Positions 28,258 through 37,332 of a DNA stretch of 40,213 nucleotides are shown here, piece by piece. Origin of the DNA: Candidatus Latescibacterota bacterium. GTDB lineage: Bacteria; Latescibacterota; UBA2968; UBA8231. The stretch covers positions 1-40,213 of the forward strand of contig SICG01000020.1 in assembly GCA_009691525.1 (NCBI GenBank), given 5' to 3'. The first letter of the stretch is position 1, and each line of letters starts with the position of its first letter. Position numbers and translations under genes: made by a program. The notes below the pieces were generated by a model. That model was not told the DNA's origin. It saw only the letters and a list, made by a program, of their open reading frames with translations, and did not search any database.

Positions 28258-29076
28258 TCACTTTTTCTTGAGCTTCTCTTCGGCGCTGTCTTGGGGAATG
28301 TACCCCAACACCTCGCGGGCGTGGTCGATGTCTACCCAGCGCCACTGGTTGTTGGACACCCCGTAGAAGATATCGAAGCACAACTCCTCCGGTGCGTCCA
28401 CTGCCCTTTCGATCAGCTGCACCACGTCGCGCTGGCTGCACCAGACCGCCCCGGATTCGGGTTTTTGCGGATGATCCTCGGCATTCACCCAGCCGATGCG
28501 CAAGCAGAGGGAAGACAAGTCGTGTACGTCGGCATAGTAGCGGGCCAGGGCCTCCCCCCAGACCTTGGTGGCCGGATAGAGCCCGGTGGGACGCACCGGC
28601 CACTCATGGGTCACGGTGTGGATATCGGCCTGGGCGGCCTCGGCGAAACGGCCCTCGGCCAGGGATTTATAGGGCTCGTCTAGCTGGTAGCCCCAGGAGA
28701 CCATAATCGAGCTGGCGTACACCACCCGCTTTACCCCGGTGCGCACCGCCGCCTCAAACACATTGCGGACCCCGACGATATTGCTGGCCAGCAGACTTTC
28801 CCAACTGGCGTCGGGCCGAGGATCGGCCGCCATCTGCACCACCACCTCCATGCCCGCCATGGCCCGTTCCACGGCCTCCAGATCGCTCAGGTCTACCAAG
28901 TGGAATTGATCCTTGGGAATCTGCAACTGCCGAGTGCGGGGGGCTCGCTCTGAAAGCCGGCGCCGCCGGGCCAGGCCGTGTACCTCGTATTTTCCGGGTT
29001 GGGACTGTAAGCGCTGGTACACCGAACTGGCGATCAGCCCGTACACCCCGGTGATCAAGACTTTTTTCGCTGCCAT
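28258..29076 (-). CDS. NAD-dependent SDR, uronate-dehydrogenase-like
   Basis: The 272-residue protein is an extended-type short-chain dehydrogenase. The N-terminal nucleotide-binding motif is TGVYGLIAS (the third Gly of TGxxGxxG is Ala). YPATKVWGE at about 165-173 gives the catalytic Tyr and Lys, with a serine in VVYASSIMVS upstream. CLRIGWVNAED, the YGVSNNQWRWVD segment and the LGYIPQDSAEE ending closely recall uronate dehydrogenase, which oxidises hexuronates to lactones. A sugar-epimerase role cannot be excluded. The ATG at 29076 was chosen for its AAGGATGTGAGG upstream. A promoter with an internal palindrome precedes the gene. Confidence 0.82.
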   Translation of the reverse strand: MAAKKVLITGVYGLIASSVYQRLQSQPGKYEVHGLARRRRLSERAPRTRQLQIPKDQFHLVDLSDLEAVERAMAGMEVVVQMAADPRPDASWESLLASNIVGVRNVFEAAVRTGVKRVVYASSIMVSWGYQLDEPYKSLAEGRFAEAAQADIHTVTHEWPVRPTGLYPATKVWGEALARYYADVHDLSSLCLRIGWVNAEDHPQKPESGAVWCSQRDVVQLIERAVDAPEELCFDIFYGVSNNQWRWVDIDHAREVLGYIPQDSAEEKLKKK

Positions 29077-29103
29077 CCTCACATCCTTTTGGTCAAAGCT
29101 TTT

Positions 29104-29132
29104 ATTATAACGGCGCTTCCGAGCGCCTTCAA
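29104..29132 (-). promoter_or_regulatory. Promoter with spacer palindrome upstream of the SDR gene
   Basis: On the minus strand, TTGAAG (29127-29132) and a perfect TATAAT (29104-29109) are 17 bases apart. Within the spacer lies an inverted repeat, GGCGCT-TCCG-AGCGCC (29112-29127). A repressor site placed there would block polymerase, so regulated expression is possible. The predicted start is about 20 bases before the ATG. Confidence 0.55.
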
Positions 29133-29153
29133 GAGCAGGGCGCCGGATCACTG

Positions 29154-29702
29154 TTATATCGGCTCACCCAGGGCACCGATGTAATTGAGCGCCCGGTACC
29201 GCTGGTCGTAGTCCATCCCGTAGCCCACCACAAACACATCCTCGATGACAAAACCCCGGTAATCCACCTGCACTGGGTAGCGGCGGCGGGCCGGCTTGTC
29301 CAAGAGAGCACAGACCTTGAGGGAGTTGGGGGCCCGGTCGCGGAACTTGGCCAGCAGAAAGTCGAGGGTCAGCCCGGTATCGACGATCCCGTCGACGACC
29401 AACACCTCCCGGCCAGCCAGGTCTAAGCCCACGTCCTTGGTCAGCCGCACCTCTCCTTTCGACTGGCTCCCGGCATAGCTGGAAACACTGACGAAATCGT
29501 ATTCCACCTGCTGGGCAAAAGGCTCGGGCATGTGGGCCAGCAGGTCCATCATGAATTGGGCGGCCCCGCTCAAAACCCCCACCACCAGCGGGGGGGAGGT
29601 GGCGTAATCGGCCGCCACCTGTCCGGCCAGCTGCGCCACCCGCTGGCGCACCGCATCCCTGTTGATCAATACCCGCAACGGTCTGTCGGCCATGACCTCC
29701 AT
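29154..29702 (-). CDS. hpt: Hypoxanthine phosphoribosyltransferase
   Basis: The roughly 182-residue enzyme salvages hypoxanthine and guanine with PRPP to give IMP and GMP. The PRPP-binding loop is VLVVDGIVDTGLT (usual form EDIIDTGLT, so the first acid is Val here), and the early LVVGVLSGAAQFMMDL matches the family's VLKGA region. Near the end, KPARRRYPVQVDYRGFVIEDVFVVGYGMDYDQRYRALNYIG is typical. Two ATGs, at 29702 and 29693, are possible: GGAGG sits only two bases before the second, so the first is preferred. A longer reading from 29768 would overlap the recA terminator. It lies 77 bases upstream of the SDR gene, which has its own promoter. Confidence 0.92.
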   Translation of the reverse strand: MEVMADRPLRVLINRDAVRQRVAQLAGQVAADYATSPPLVVGVLSGAAQFMMDLLAHMPEPFAQQVEYDFVSVSSYAGSQSKGEVRLTKDVGLDLAGREVLVVDGIVDTGLTLDFLLAKFRDRAPNSLKVCALLDKPARRRYPVQVDYRGFVIEDVFVVGYGMDYDQRYRALNYIGALGEPI

Positions 29703-29766
29703 CCAGCTCGGCTGCAGTACTTCTCTGTAATCTAAGGATAGAAGAGAAAAAAGGCTCGGGGGAGGC

Positions 29767-29804
29767 AAAAAACGCAGGGCTGTACCTGGGAGGAGTACAG
29801 CCCT
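29767..29804 (-). terminator. Intrinsic terminator of recA
   Basis: A perfect 10-bp stem (29776-29785 with 29795-29804) around a 9-base loop is followed on the minus strand, after GCG, by six T (29767-29772 complement). It lies 37 bases beyond the recA stop codon and upstream of hpt. Confidence 0.85.
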
Positions 29805-29841
29805 GTGCTGGGGGAGGAAAAGGAGAAAGGGGCGGAAGGGC

Positions 29842-30951
29842 TCAGGCTTCGACTAGTTCGGCCTCGGATTCTTCCTCGGACTCGGCAGCCCCGTTGAGCG
29901 GAGCCGCCTTGCCCCCGTTGATCTGGAGCAACTGGCGCAACTCGCCTTCAATCCGGTCAGCCAACTCCGGGTGTTGCTTGAGGAAGAGGCGGGCATTCTC
30001 GCGGCCCTGGCCCAGCCTTTCCTTGGCGTAGGAGAACCAGGTGCCGCTCTTCTCGATGAATTCGTGTTGGATACCCAGATCCAGCAGGTCGCCCTCGCGG
30101 GAGACGCCAATATCATCGCCGCGGAACAGGATGTCGAATTCGGCCTCCCTGAAGGGGGGCGCCACCTTGTTCTTGACCACCTTGATGCGGGTGCGCCGGC
30201 CAATGACCTCTTCGCCGTCCTTGATCAGCCCGACACTGCGGATATCGAGGCGCACCGAGGCGTAGAAACACAGGGCCCGGCCGCCGGTAGTGGTCTCGGG
30301 ATTGCCGAACATCACCCCGATCTTCATGCGCAGCTGGTTGATGAAGACCACGGTGGTGCGCGACTTCTGGACCGAGCCGGTGATCTTGCGCAGGGCCTGG
30401 GACATGAGACGGGCCTGCAGTCCCATATGGGAATCCCCCATCTCCCCTTCGAGCTCGGCTCTGGGAACCAGGGCCGCCACCGAATCCACCACGATCAGAT
30501 CGATGGCGCCGCTGCGCACCAAGGTGTCGGTGATTTCCAGGGCCTCCTCGCCCGAATTGGGCTGGGCGATCAACAGATTATCGATGTCCACTCCCAGCTT
30601 GCGGGCAAAGCTCACATCGAGGGCATGCTCAGCGTCGATGAAGGCCGCAGTACCGCCCTGCTTCTGAGCCTGGGCGATCATCTGAAGCGCAATCATCGTC
30701 TTCCCAGCCGCTTCTGGGCCGAAGAGTTCGATGATACGACCCCGGGGGATGCCCCCGACACCCAGTGCGACATCCAGGGACAGGGAACCGGTGGGGATAA
30801 CCGCGATCTCGCTTACCTGGGACTCCCCCAGCCGCATGATCGACCCCTTGCCGAACTGCTTTTCCACCTGGCTGATGGCCAGTTCCACGGCCTTGTGTTT
30901 GTCGTTGCCATTGGCCGGGACACTGCCATTGAGCTTCGCCGAAGATACCAT
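29842..30951 (-). CDS. recA: Recombinase RecA
   Basis: The 369-residue protein forms filaments on single-stranded DNA, catalyses strand exchange and stimulates LexA-type self-cleavage. Walker A is GPEAAGKT (78-85; the common form is GPESSGKT). Walker B region [10 protein letters not shown], loop L1 near [20 protein letters not shown], loop L2 [22 protein letters not shown] and the [15 protein letters not shown] segment are all intact. The C-terminal tail is acidic ([14 protein letters not shown]-like), as usual. An in-frame GTG precedes the ATG, but AGGAGG is five bases before the ATG at 30951, so that start was chosen. It has its own promoter and terminator, a single-gene unit. Confidence 0.98.
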   Translation of the reverse strand: MVSSAKLNGSVPANGNDKHKAVELAISQVEKQFGKGSIMRLGESQVSEIAVIPTGSLSLDVALGVGGIPRGRIIELFGPEAAGKTMIALQMIAQAQKQGGTAAFIDAEHALDVSFARKLGVDIDNLLIAQPNSGEEALEITDTLVRSGAIDLIVVDSVAALVPRAELEGEMGDSHMGLQARLMSQALRKITGSVQKSRTTVVFINQLRMKIGVMFGNPETTTGGRALCFYASVRLDIRSVGLIKDGEEVIGRRTRIKVVKNKVAPPFREAEFDILFRGDDIGVSREGDLLDLGIQHEFIEKSGTWFSYAKERLGQGRENARLFLKQHPELADRIEGELRQLLQINGGKAAPLNGAAESEEESEAELVEA

Positions 30952-31022
30952 CACATCCTCCTGGATCTTGTGCCCCCCGTGGACCTGGCCGGGGGGAGCA
31001 TGAGAAGCATTTCCTGCACAAA

Positions 31023-31051
31023 AAGATAGTATTTTTATGTGCAGCTGTCAA
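31023..31051 (-). promoter_or_regulatory. recA promoter
   Basis: On the minus strand a consensus -35 box TTGACA (31046-31051) and TATCTT (31023-31028) are separated by 17 bases, about 65 bases before the recA ATG. An inverted repeat, TGCACA (31015-31020) and TGTGCA (31038-31043), spans the -10 box and could be an operator. I see no E. coli-type (CTGT-N8-ACAG) or B. subtilis-type (GAAC-N4-GTTC) LexA box. Confidence 0.72.
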
Positions 31052-31413
31052 GCAGATTTTTGCCGCCCGACACAGAAATCCAAACAAGGTTCATGCCAAA
31101 AATATAACTCATCACAAGTTATTATTTATACATTATTTGAAAAGAACAGAGACCCAGGGGATGACTCGGGAAGGAACCATTGCTGTGCAGCAAAAGAAAC
31201 GAAACCCAGGCGGAGGGGAGATGACCCTGTAGACCTTTCCCGGGGAGTGGCTGGGGAGGGAAGGACGCGGGAGGGGTTGAGGGGAGAGCGGAGCCCGCAA
31301 CGCCCCAACGTATGGGGCGTTGCGCGGGTAGAAGTGGTTGGGGGAGGAACGAGCAGGGTGGGAAGTCCGCGCCTTGGGAAAGGTCGGAATGGGTCGCTCC
31401 CCGACGCCCCTTG
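31052..31413. other. Intergenic stretch between recA promoter and radA, with a strong hairpin
   Basis: No convincing gene. The recA-proximal 90 bases are AT-rich. The rest is purine-rich on the plus strand. A perfect 12-bp hairpin (31296-31307 with 31313-31324, loop ACGTA) lies about 90 bases past the radA stop. It has no T tract on either side, so it is not a classical intrinsic terminator, though it may protect or end the radA operon transcript together with Rho. A 60-codon reading on the minus strand shows no family resemblance and was discarded. Confidence 0.5.
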
Positions 31414-32784
31414 CTACTTCTCCATCAGTGCCACTTCCTGGGCCGCCTCCAGCCCGCCGATGCCCACCACCTCCATGCCCTCGGGCCGGCGCCAGCCCTT
31501 GAGATTGCTGCGGGCCACCAGACAGCGGGTAAAGCCCAGGTTGCGGGCCTCGGCCACCCGCCGCTCGATCTGGTCCACCGGCCGCACCTCCCCGCCCAAG
31601 CCGATCTCGCCGATGGCCACGGTGCCCGGCTCGATGGGCCGGTTGAGAAAGCTCGAAATCAGCGCCAGTCCCACCCCCAGATCCACCGAAGGCTCCTCGA
31701 CACGGATACCGCCCACCACGTTGACAAAGATATCCTGAGAGGCGATCTGATATCCGCCCCGCTTCTCCAGCACCGCCACCAGCAGGGCCAGGCGTTTGGG
31801 GTCGATGCCCGTGGCCACCCGCTGCGGATAGCCGAAACTGCTGGTGCTGACCAGGGCCTGGATCTCCACCAACAGGGGCCGCGTCCCCTCGATGGTGCAC
31901 ACCACTGCCGACCCCGAAACCCCTGGGGCCCGCTCGGCTAGCAGCAACTGCGAGGGATTGCCCACTTCCACCAGCCCGCGCTCCCGCATCTCAAAGACCC
32001 CGATCTCATTGGTCGAACCGAAGCGGTTCTTGGCCGCCCGCAGGATGCGAAAATGATGGTGCCGTTCTCCCTCCAGATAGAGCACGGTGTCGACCAGATG
32101 CTCCAGGGTGCGGGGACCAGCCACCGTGCCTTCCTTGGTCACGTGCCCCACCAAAAAGACCGGCACCCCCCGCTCCTTGGCAAAATAGACCAGGCGGGCG
32201 GCGCACTCGCGCACCTGGGCCACACTGCCGGGGGCGCTTTCGAGTTGGGGGTAATAGATGGTCTGGATCGAATCAATGATCACCGTCATCGCCTCGGCCC
32301 GCCCCAGCGCTTCGAGGATGGAGGCCAGATTGGTCTCGGAGAACACCAACAACTCAGGAGAGAGGGCGCCAATACGGCCGGCCCGCAGGCGGAGCTGCGC
32401 CCCCGACTCCTCGGCAGACAGGTACACCGTGCGTTGGTTGTGGCTGGCCAGCTGGCCGGCCATCTGCAGCAGCAACGTAGACTTCCCGATGCCTGGATCA
32501 CCCCCCACCAGCACCACTGAGCCGGGCATGATGCCCCCGCCCAGCACCCGATCCAACTCCCCCATGCCGGTCAGCAGCCGCTCGGCCTCCTGCAGCGACA
32601 CCTCGGTGATGGGCTGCATGGCCGCCGCTAGGGAACGGCGCTCGGGCCGCCGGCTGTCCTCGGGAGGAGGCAGTTCCTCGGCGCAGGTATTCCATTGCTC
32701 GCAGGCCGGGCAGCGCCCGAACCAGCGCGGCGCCTGGTGGCCGCAGGACTGACAGGTGTAGTGCGAACGGACTTTTTTAGCCAT
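31414..32784 (-). CDS. radA: DNA repair protein RadA
   Basis: The 456-residue protein is a RecA-like, DnaB-related helicase that helps branch migration in recombination. The N-terminal zinc finger (CQSCGHQAPRWFGRCPAC) is followed by the ATPase with Walker A GGDPGIGKST, a Walker B region VIIDSIQT and the family-specific KNRFGSTNEIGVFEM motif. The C-terminal half is a Lon-like domain (GGIRVEEPSVDLGVGLAL). An in-frame GTG at 32790 overlaps the prmC stop; the ATG at 32784 is preferred because GGTGA lies six bases upstream. It is last in the rho to radA gene run. Confidence 0.96.
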   Translation of the reverse strand: MAKKVRSHYTCQSCGHQAPRWFGRCPACEQWNTCAEELPPPEDSRRPERRSLAAAMQPITEVSLQEAERLLTGMGELDRVLGGGIMPGSVVLVGGDPGIGKSTLLLQMAGQLASHNQRTVYLSAEESGAQLRLRAGRIGALSPELLVFSETNLASILEALGRAEAMTVIIDSIQTIYYPQLESAPGSVAQVRECAARLVYFAKERGVPVFLVGHVTKEGTVAGPRTLEHLVDTVLYLEGERHHHFRILRAAKNRFGSTNEIGVFEMRERGLVEVGNPSQLLLAERAPGVSGSAVVCTIEGTRPLLVEIQALVSTSSFGYPQRVATGIDPKRLALLVAVLEKRGGYQIASQDIFVNVVGGIRVEEPSVDLGVGLALISSFLNRPIEPGTVAIGEIGLGGEVRPVDQIERRVAEARNLGFTRCLVARSNLKGWRRPEGMEVVGIGGLEAAQEVALMEK

Positions 32785-32786
32785 CT

Positions 32787-33671
32787 TCACTCACCCACAC
32801 GGCGGGCGGCGCTCACCACCCTGGGAATGCCGGCCAGATCCGGACGGACCTGCGCCGGGACAAAGGAACCGCTCTGCTCCAGCAAGCCGGCCACCTCATT
32901 GGCCTGCCCGGCGCCCACCTCCAGCACCAGCAGCCCCTGCGGGGCCAAAAAAGGCGCTACCTGCCCCGCCAGACGCCGGTAGAAGTCCAAACCGTCCTCG
33001 CCCCCGTCCAGAGCCAGACCGGGCTCGTGGTCGCGCACCTGGGGCTCCAGGCCCCCCAGATCGGCGCGGCGCACATAGGGCGGGTTGCACGCGATCAGGT
33101 GGAACTGTCCCGCCGCCTGCAGCGGGGCCAGCAGGTCACCACAACAGAAAACCACCCGCAGCTCCAGCTCCAGCTGGCGGGCATTGCGGCGGGCCACCGC
33201 CAGAGCCGCCGGCGAGATATCGGTGGCCTTCACCCGCACCGAAGGGCACTCCTGGGCCAGGCCCAAGGCGATGGCCCCCGAACCGCAGCCCAGATCCAGC
33301 ACCTGGGGGGCTTCGCAGCCTTTCAGGTATTCGAGGGCCACCTCCACCAGGATTTCGGTTTCGGGCCTGGGGATGAGCACTGCCTGGTCCACGGCCAGGA
33401 TCAGGTTGCGGAAGCCGGCCTTGCCGGTGATGTACTGGAGCGGCACCCCGCGCAGGCGCTGCCTTACATACTCCCGGTACGCGTCCACCTGTGCCGGACT
33501 GAGCACCTGGTCGAAACGCAGGTACAGATCCAACCGTTTGACGGCCAGTACGTCGGCCAGCAACAGTTCGGCCTGCAGGCGGGGATTGTCGAGTTGTTTG
33601 GCGGCGAAAAAGCGGCTGGTCTCCTCGAGCAGGGCGAGTAATTGCCAGGAGCGGGGCGCCGCGCCGCTCAC
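32787..33671 (-). CDS. prmC: Release factor glutamine methyltransferase PrmC
   Basis: This 294-residue S-adenosylmethionine-dependent enzyme methylates the glutamine of the GGQ motif in release factors. Its N-terminal helical domain (about 1-85) is followed by the Rossmann domain: SAM motif DLGCGSGAI at 126-134, an acidic VKATDIS motif and NPPY at 196-199, the substrate-glutamine site. Its start overlaps the prfA stop by four bases (ATGA), the usual prfA-prmC coupling, placing the enzyme beside its substrate. All motifs are intact. Confidence 0.95.
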   Translation of the reverse strand: MSGAAPRSWQLLALLEETSRFFAAKQLDNPRLQAELLLADVLAVKRLDLYLRFDQVLSPAQVDAYREYVRQRLRGVPLQYITGKAGFRNLILAVDQAVLIPRPETEILVEVALEYLKGCEAPQVLDLGCGSGAIALGLAQECPSVRVKATDISPAALAVARRNARQLELELRVVFCCGDLLAPLQAAGQFHLIACNPPYVRRADLGGLEPQVRDHEPGLALDGGEDGLDFYRRLAGQVAPFLAPQGLLVLEVGAGQANEVAGLLEQSGSFVPAQVRPDLAGIPRVVSAARRVGE

Positions 33672-34747
33672 CCAGGCTCCTCCCCCACCACCGCCAGGGC
33701 GTTCTCCTGGGCGGCCAGAGTAAGCTGCTGGACCACTTCGTCGAGGTCGCCGTCGAGCACTTCTTCGAGGCGGTAGAGGGTCAGGCCGATGCGGTGGTCG
33801 GTGAACCGCCCCTGGGGGAAATTGTAGGTGCGGATCTTGGCGCTGCGGTCGCCGCTGCCGATCTGCTGGCGGCGGGCTTCCGAGATCTTCTTGTTCTGCT
33901 CTGATTGGTAACGGTCCAGCAGGCGGGCCCGCAGCACCTTGAGGGCCTTGTTCTTGTTCTTCAGCTGCGACTTCTCGTCCTGGCAGGAGACCACGATCCC
34001 GGTGGGCTTATGGGTGACACGCACTGCAGAATCAGTGGTGTTGACACTCTGCCCTCCCGGGCCGCCCGAACGATACACGTCGATTTGAAGATCCTCGGGA
34101 TCGATCTGCACCTCCACGTCCTCGGCTTCGGGCAGCACTGCCACTGAGGCGGCCGAGGTGTGGATGCGGCCATTGGCCTCGGTCTTGGGCACCCGCTGCA
34201 CTCGATGCACCCCGCTCTCAAACTTGAGCTTGCCGAAGGTGTCTTTGCCCGAGACTAGGAAGATCGCTTCCTTGAACCCCCCCGAAGGGTTGGTGCTGGA
34301 GGAGAGGGGCTCGATCTTCCAGTTGTGGCGCTCGGCCAGGCGGGTGTACATGCGGTAGAGGTCCGCGGCAAAGAGCCCCGCCTCGTCCCCCCCGGTGCCG
34401 GCTCGGATCTCGATGATGGCATTGCGACTGTCGCTGGGGTCTCTGGGTACCAACTGTACCTTGATTTCGCGTTCCAGGCGCTCCACCTCGGCCCCCAGCA
34501 TCTCCACCTCGCCGCGGGCCAGATCCAGGAGTTCGGCGTCCTGCTCCTCGCCCAGCATCTCCCGGGCCTCCTCCAACTGCCCCAGCTGTTTTCGGTACCG
34601 CGCCGCCAACTCCACGATCTCGCGCAGATCGCCGGCCTCCTTGGCCAGTTTCTGGTATTGGGCGGAGTTCTGGGCCGTCTGCGGATCGGCCAACCTGCCG
34701 TTGAGTTCCTGGTAGCGCTTCTCGTAGATGCTCAGCTTGTCCAGCAT
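33668..34747 (-). CDS. prfA: Peptide chain release factor 1
   Basis: The 359-residue protein ends translation at UAA and UAG. The codon-recognition motif is PKT at 187-189 (PxT, RF1 type), and the catalytic GGQ is at 231-233 inside SGGPGGQSVNTTDS. The N-terminal helical domain (1-100) and the AGTGGDEAGLFA motif are normal, as are length and C-terminus. prmC overlaps it downstream; the DUF1385 gene ends three bases upstream. No programmed frameshift is needed, unlike RF2. Confidence 0.97.
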   Translation of the reverse strand: MLDKLSIYEKRYQELNGRLADPQTAQNSAQYQKLAKEAGDLREIVELAARYRKQLGQLEEAREMLGEEQDAELLDLARGEVEMLGAEVERLEREIKVQLVPRDPSDSRNAIIEIRAGTGGDEAGLFAADLYRMYTRLAERHNWKIEPLSSSTNPSGGFKEAIFLVSGKDTFGKLKFESGVHRVQRVPKTEANGRIHTSAASVAVLPEAEDVEVQIDPEDLQIDVYRSGGPGGQSVNTTDSAVRVTHKPTGIVVSCQDEKSQLKNKNKALKVLRARLLDRYQSEQNKKISEARRQQIGSGDRSAKIRTYNFPQGRFTDHRIGLTLYRLEEVLDGDLDEVVQQLTLAAQENALAVVGEEPG

Positions 34748-34750
34748 CGC

Positions 34751-35710
34751 TCAGGAAACCAGGGAGTAGGCTTGGGGCGAGGGTTGCCCCAGAGCGTGGC
34801 GCAGGGCGACAAGGGCCACCTCTAACTGGTCATCGCTGGGCTCACGGGTGGTGATGCGCTGCAGCCATAACCCAGGAGCGCTCAACAGCCGCACCAGCGG
34901 GTGGTGGCGCCGACGCCCGGAAAACTTGAGCAGCTCAAAACCCATACCCGAGATCAGCGGCAGCACCGCCATATGGGTGGCAAAACGCTCCAGGAGACTC
35001 TGGGGATGGCCGAAGACCTGGGGAAAAGCCCCGTCCACCACGGCGAAGATGCCCACAGACAGCAGGGCGACGATCAGCAGGAAGCTGGTGCCGCAACGCG
35101 GGTGCAGTCGGCTGCAGCGGCGGGCGTTCTCGACGGTCAACTCGGCACCGGCCTCCAGAGCGTGGATGCTCTTGTGCTCGGCGCCGTGGTACTCAAAGAC
35201 CCGTCGGATTTCCTGCCACTGGCTGATGCCCCACAGGTAGAGCAGAAGCAGGGACAGACGCACCCCACCGGCCACTCCATTGAAGGCCAGGGCATCCGGA
35301 CTCATCCCGGTGGTCTGGGCGATGAAGAGAGGTAAAACGAAAAAGAAGCCCAGGCCAACCCCCAGCGAAACGGCCAGGGTGAAAACCATGGTCAGACGTT
35401 CCTTCCAGCCTCCGCTGACAGCCGCTGGTGTCTCCCCCCCAGCCATCTCGGCCGAAAAGTTGAGGGTGCGCATGCCCACGATCAGCATCTCGAAGAAGGA
35501 GACCGTCCCGCGCAGTACCGGCACTCGCAGCAAATGCCAGCGCTGGCTCCAGGGAATGTGGGCCTCCTCGCGGACCACGATCCCCCGCTCCGGCGTGCGC
35601 ACCGCGGTGACGATCTTGCCGAAGGCCCGCATCATCACCCCTTCAATGACCGCCTGCCCGCCCACCGGCAGATCCTGGGCCAGTTGCAGTCTGTCCACGC
35701 CTTCGCTCAT
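34751..35710 (-). CDS. DUF1385 integral membrane protein (YqhQ-like)
   Basis: This 319-residue protein begins with the family signature GGQAVIEGVMMRA, then a domain with RVPVLRGTVSFFEML. Four to five helices follow, with EYHGAEHKSIHALEAG, a His/Glu-rich motif near the middle, and HPRCGTSFLLIVALLSV after it. The HGAEH...HPRCGT pattern suggests a possible metal site. Function is unknown. The ATG at 35710 places the signature at its usual distance from the start; an upstream GTG at 35758 adds an atypical extension, and neither has a strong ribosome site. The rpmE-DUF1385-prfA-prmC order is common in several phyla. Confidence 0.88.
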   Translation of the reverse strand: MSEGVDRLQLAQDLPVGGQAVIEGVMMRAFGKIVTAVRTPERGIVVREEAHIPWSQRWHLLRVPVLRGTVSFFEMLIVGMRTLNFSAEMAGGETPAAVSGGWKERLTMVFTLAVSLGVGLGFFFVLPLFIAQTTGMSPDALAFNGVAGGVRLSLLLLYLWGISQWQEIRRVFEYHGAEHKSIHALEAGAELTVENARRCSRLHPRCGTSFLLIVALLSVGIFAVVDGAFPQVFGHPQSLLERFATHMAVLPLISGMGFELLKFSGRRRHHPLVRLLSAPGLWLQRITTREPSDDQLEVALVALRHALGQPSPQAYSLVS

Positions 35711-35779
35711 CGCTGGGGTCCGTACATGAAAAAGGTGATAAGACCGCAGCCCTATCACCTGAAAAAACGCTGAAACACC

Positions 35780-36001
35780 CTAAGCCTTGGCCGCCGCCTC
35801 CGGCTGTCCGTACCGCTTATTAAACTGCTCGATACGACCGCCCTTCTCATTGATCAGTTGCCGTTTCCCGGTGTAAAAAGGGTGGCACTTTGAACAAAGG
35901 CCAACGTGCAACGAGCCCCTGGTCGAACGGGTCTCAACCTTGTTGCCACAGGAACAGGTGATGGTGCCTTCTGGGTATTCGGGATGGATACTAGCTCTCA
36001 A
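35780..36001 (-). CDS. rpmE: Ribosomal protein bL31 (zinc-binding form), TTG start
   Basis: The 73-residue protein has four cysteines in the usual places: CSC at 16-18 and CSKC at 37-40, so it is the zinc-binding form of L31. Flanking motifs (HPEYPE, HPFYTGKRQLI, RIEQFNKRYG) confirm it. No ATG lies in the right frame. TTG at 36001 is preceded by AGGAGG seven bases upstream, which strongly supports TTG as initiator. The C-terminal tail ends in EAAAKA. It follows rho and precedes DUF1385. Confidence 0.94.
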   Translation of the reverse strand: MRASIHPEYPEGTITCSCGNKVETRSTRGSLHVGLCSKCHPFYTGKRQLINEKGGRIEQFNKRYGQPEAAAKA

Positions 36002-36063
36002 CGGAACACCTCCTGAAAAAGGACGATCTTTAAGATAGGCCGCCGCCGGGAAAATGCAAGGGC

Positions 36064-37332
36064 CTATTCGTTCATTGCCTTGAGGAAATCGGTGTTGGTC
36101 TTGGTGCCGCGCATGCGCTCCAACAGGAACTCCATGCCCTCGGTGACGCCCATCTGGTTGAGGATGCGCCGCAGGATCCAGGAACGACTCAGTTCGTATT
36201 CGGAGAGCAACAGTTCTTCTTTGCGGGTGGTGGTGGAGGTCACGTCGATGGCGGGGAAGGTGCGGCGGGTGAAGAGCCGACGGTCGAGGACCACCTGCAT
36301 ATTGCCGGTGCCCTTGAACTCCTCAAAGATCACCTCGTCCATACGGCTGCCAGTGTCGACCAGGGCGGTGGCGATGATGGTGAGGCTGCCGCCCTCCTCA
36401 ATGTTGCGGGCTGCAGCAAAGAAACGGCGCGGCCACTGCAGGGCAGTAGAGTCCACGCCGCCGGTGAGGATACGGCCGCTGTGGGGGGTCACGGTGTTGT
36501 AAGCGCGGGCTAGCCGGGTGATGCTGTCCAGCAGGATGACCACGTCGCGTTTGTGCTCCACCAGTCGCCGGGCCTTCTCGATTACCATCTCGGCTACCTG
36601 CACGTGCCTGGTGGCCGGCTCGTCGAAGGTGGAACTGACCACCTCGCCCTCCACTGCCCGCAGCATGTCGGTCACTTCTTCGGGCCGCTCGTCGATCAGC
36701 AGGACAACGAGGACGACCTCGGGGTGATTCTTGGTGATGGCCTTGGAAAGCTTCTGGAGCAGCACCGTCTTACCGGTGAAGGGCGGCGCCACGATCAGCC
36801 CGCGCTGCCCCTTGCCGATGGGGCAGAGCAGATCGAGGATGCGGGTGGTCATTTCCGAGGGATCGTGTTCCAGAGTCAGGCGGCTATTGGGGTGGAGGGC
36901 GGTGAGATTTTCGAAAATGGTCTTGCTCTTGGTGACCTCCGGATCCTCGAAGTTGATGGCCTCCACCCGCAGGAGCGCAAAGTATTTTTCGTCGTTCTTG
37001 GGTGGACGGATCTGCCCCGAAATAGTGTCGCCCGTCCGCAGACTGAAACGCTTGATCTGGGAATGAGAGACGTAGATGTCGTCCGGACCGGGCAGGTAGT
37101 TGTAGCTGGGAGAGCGGAGAAAACCGAAACCCTCCTCCAGCACCTCAAGCACTCCCTGGGCGAAGATCAGACCGCTGCGCTCGGTCTGGCTCTTAAGGAT
37201 GGCGAAGATCAATTCCTGCTTGCGCATGGCCGTGTACTCCGGCACCTCCAGACTCCGCGCCAGTACCTGAAGGTCCACGATGTTCATGCGCTGCAGTTCC
37301 ACGATCTTCATCTTGCTAGGTTCGGGCGGCAT
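36064..37332 (-). CDS. rho: Transcription termination factor Rho
   Basis: The 422-residue hexameric RNA helicase ends transcription at Rho-dependent sites. The N-terminal Rho-N domain (about 8-50) is followed by the cold-shock RNA-binding domain ([21 protein letters not shown]) and the ATPase. Walker A is APPFTGKT (182-189), where most Rho proteins have APPKAGKT, so Lys is Phe at 185. Walker [18 protein letters not shown] and the GGVDSTAL...PRRFF region are present. ATG at 37332 was chosen for AAAGG seven bases upstream; upstream in-frame sequence has no resemblance to Rho. rpmE follows 62 bases downstream. Confidence 0.96.
   Translation of the reverse strand: MPPEPSKMKIVELQRMNIVDLQVLARSLEVPEYTAMRKQELIFAILKSQTERSGLIFAQGVLEVLEEGFGFLRSPSYNYLPGPDDIYVSHSQIKRFSLRTGDTISGQIRPPKNDEKYFALLRVEAINFEDPEVTKSKTIFENLTALHPNSRLTLEHDPSEMTTRILDLLCPIGKGQRGLIVAPPFTGKTVLLQKLSKAITKNHPEVVLVVLLIDERPEEVTDMLRAVEGEVVSSTFDEPATRHVQVAEMVIEKARRLVEHKRDVVILLDSITRLARAYNTVTPHSGRILTGGVDSTALQWPRRFFAAARNIEEGGSLTIIATALVDTGSRMDEVIFEEFKGTGNMQVVLDRRLFTRRTFPAIDVTSTTTRKEELLLSEYELSRSWILRRILNQMGVTEGMEFLLERMRGTKTNTDFLKAMNE

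Noticed and set aside
31126-31308. 60-codon minus-strand ORF between recA and radA
   Set aside because: No ribosome site or family resemblance; Ser/Pro/Arg-rich.
31296-31324. Intrinsic terminator of radA
   Set aside because: Strong stem but no T tract in either direction.
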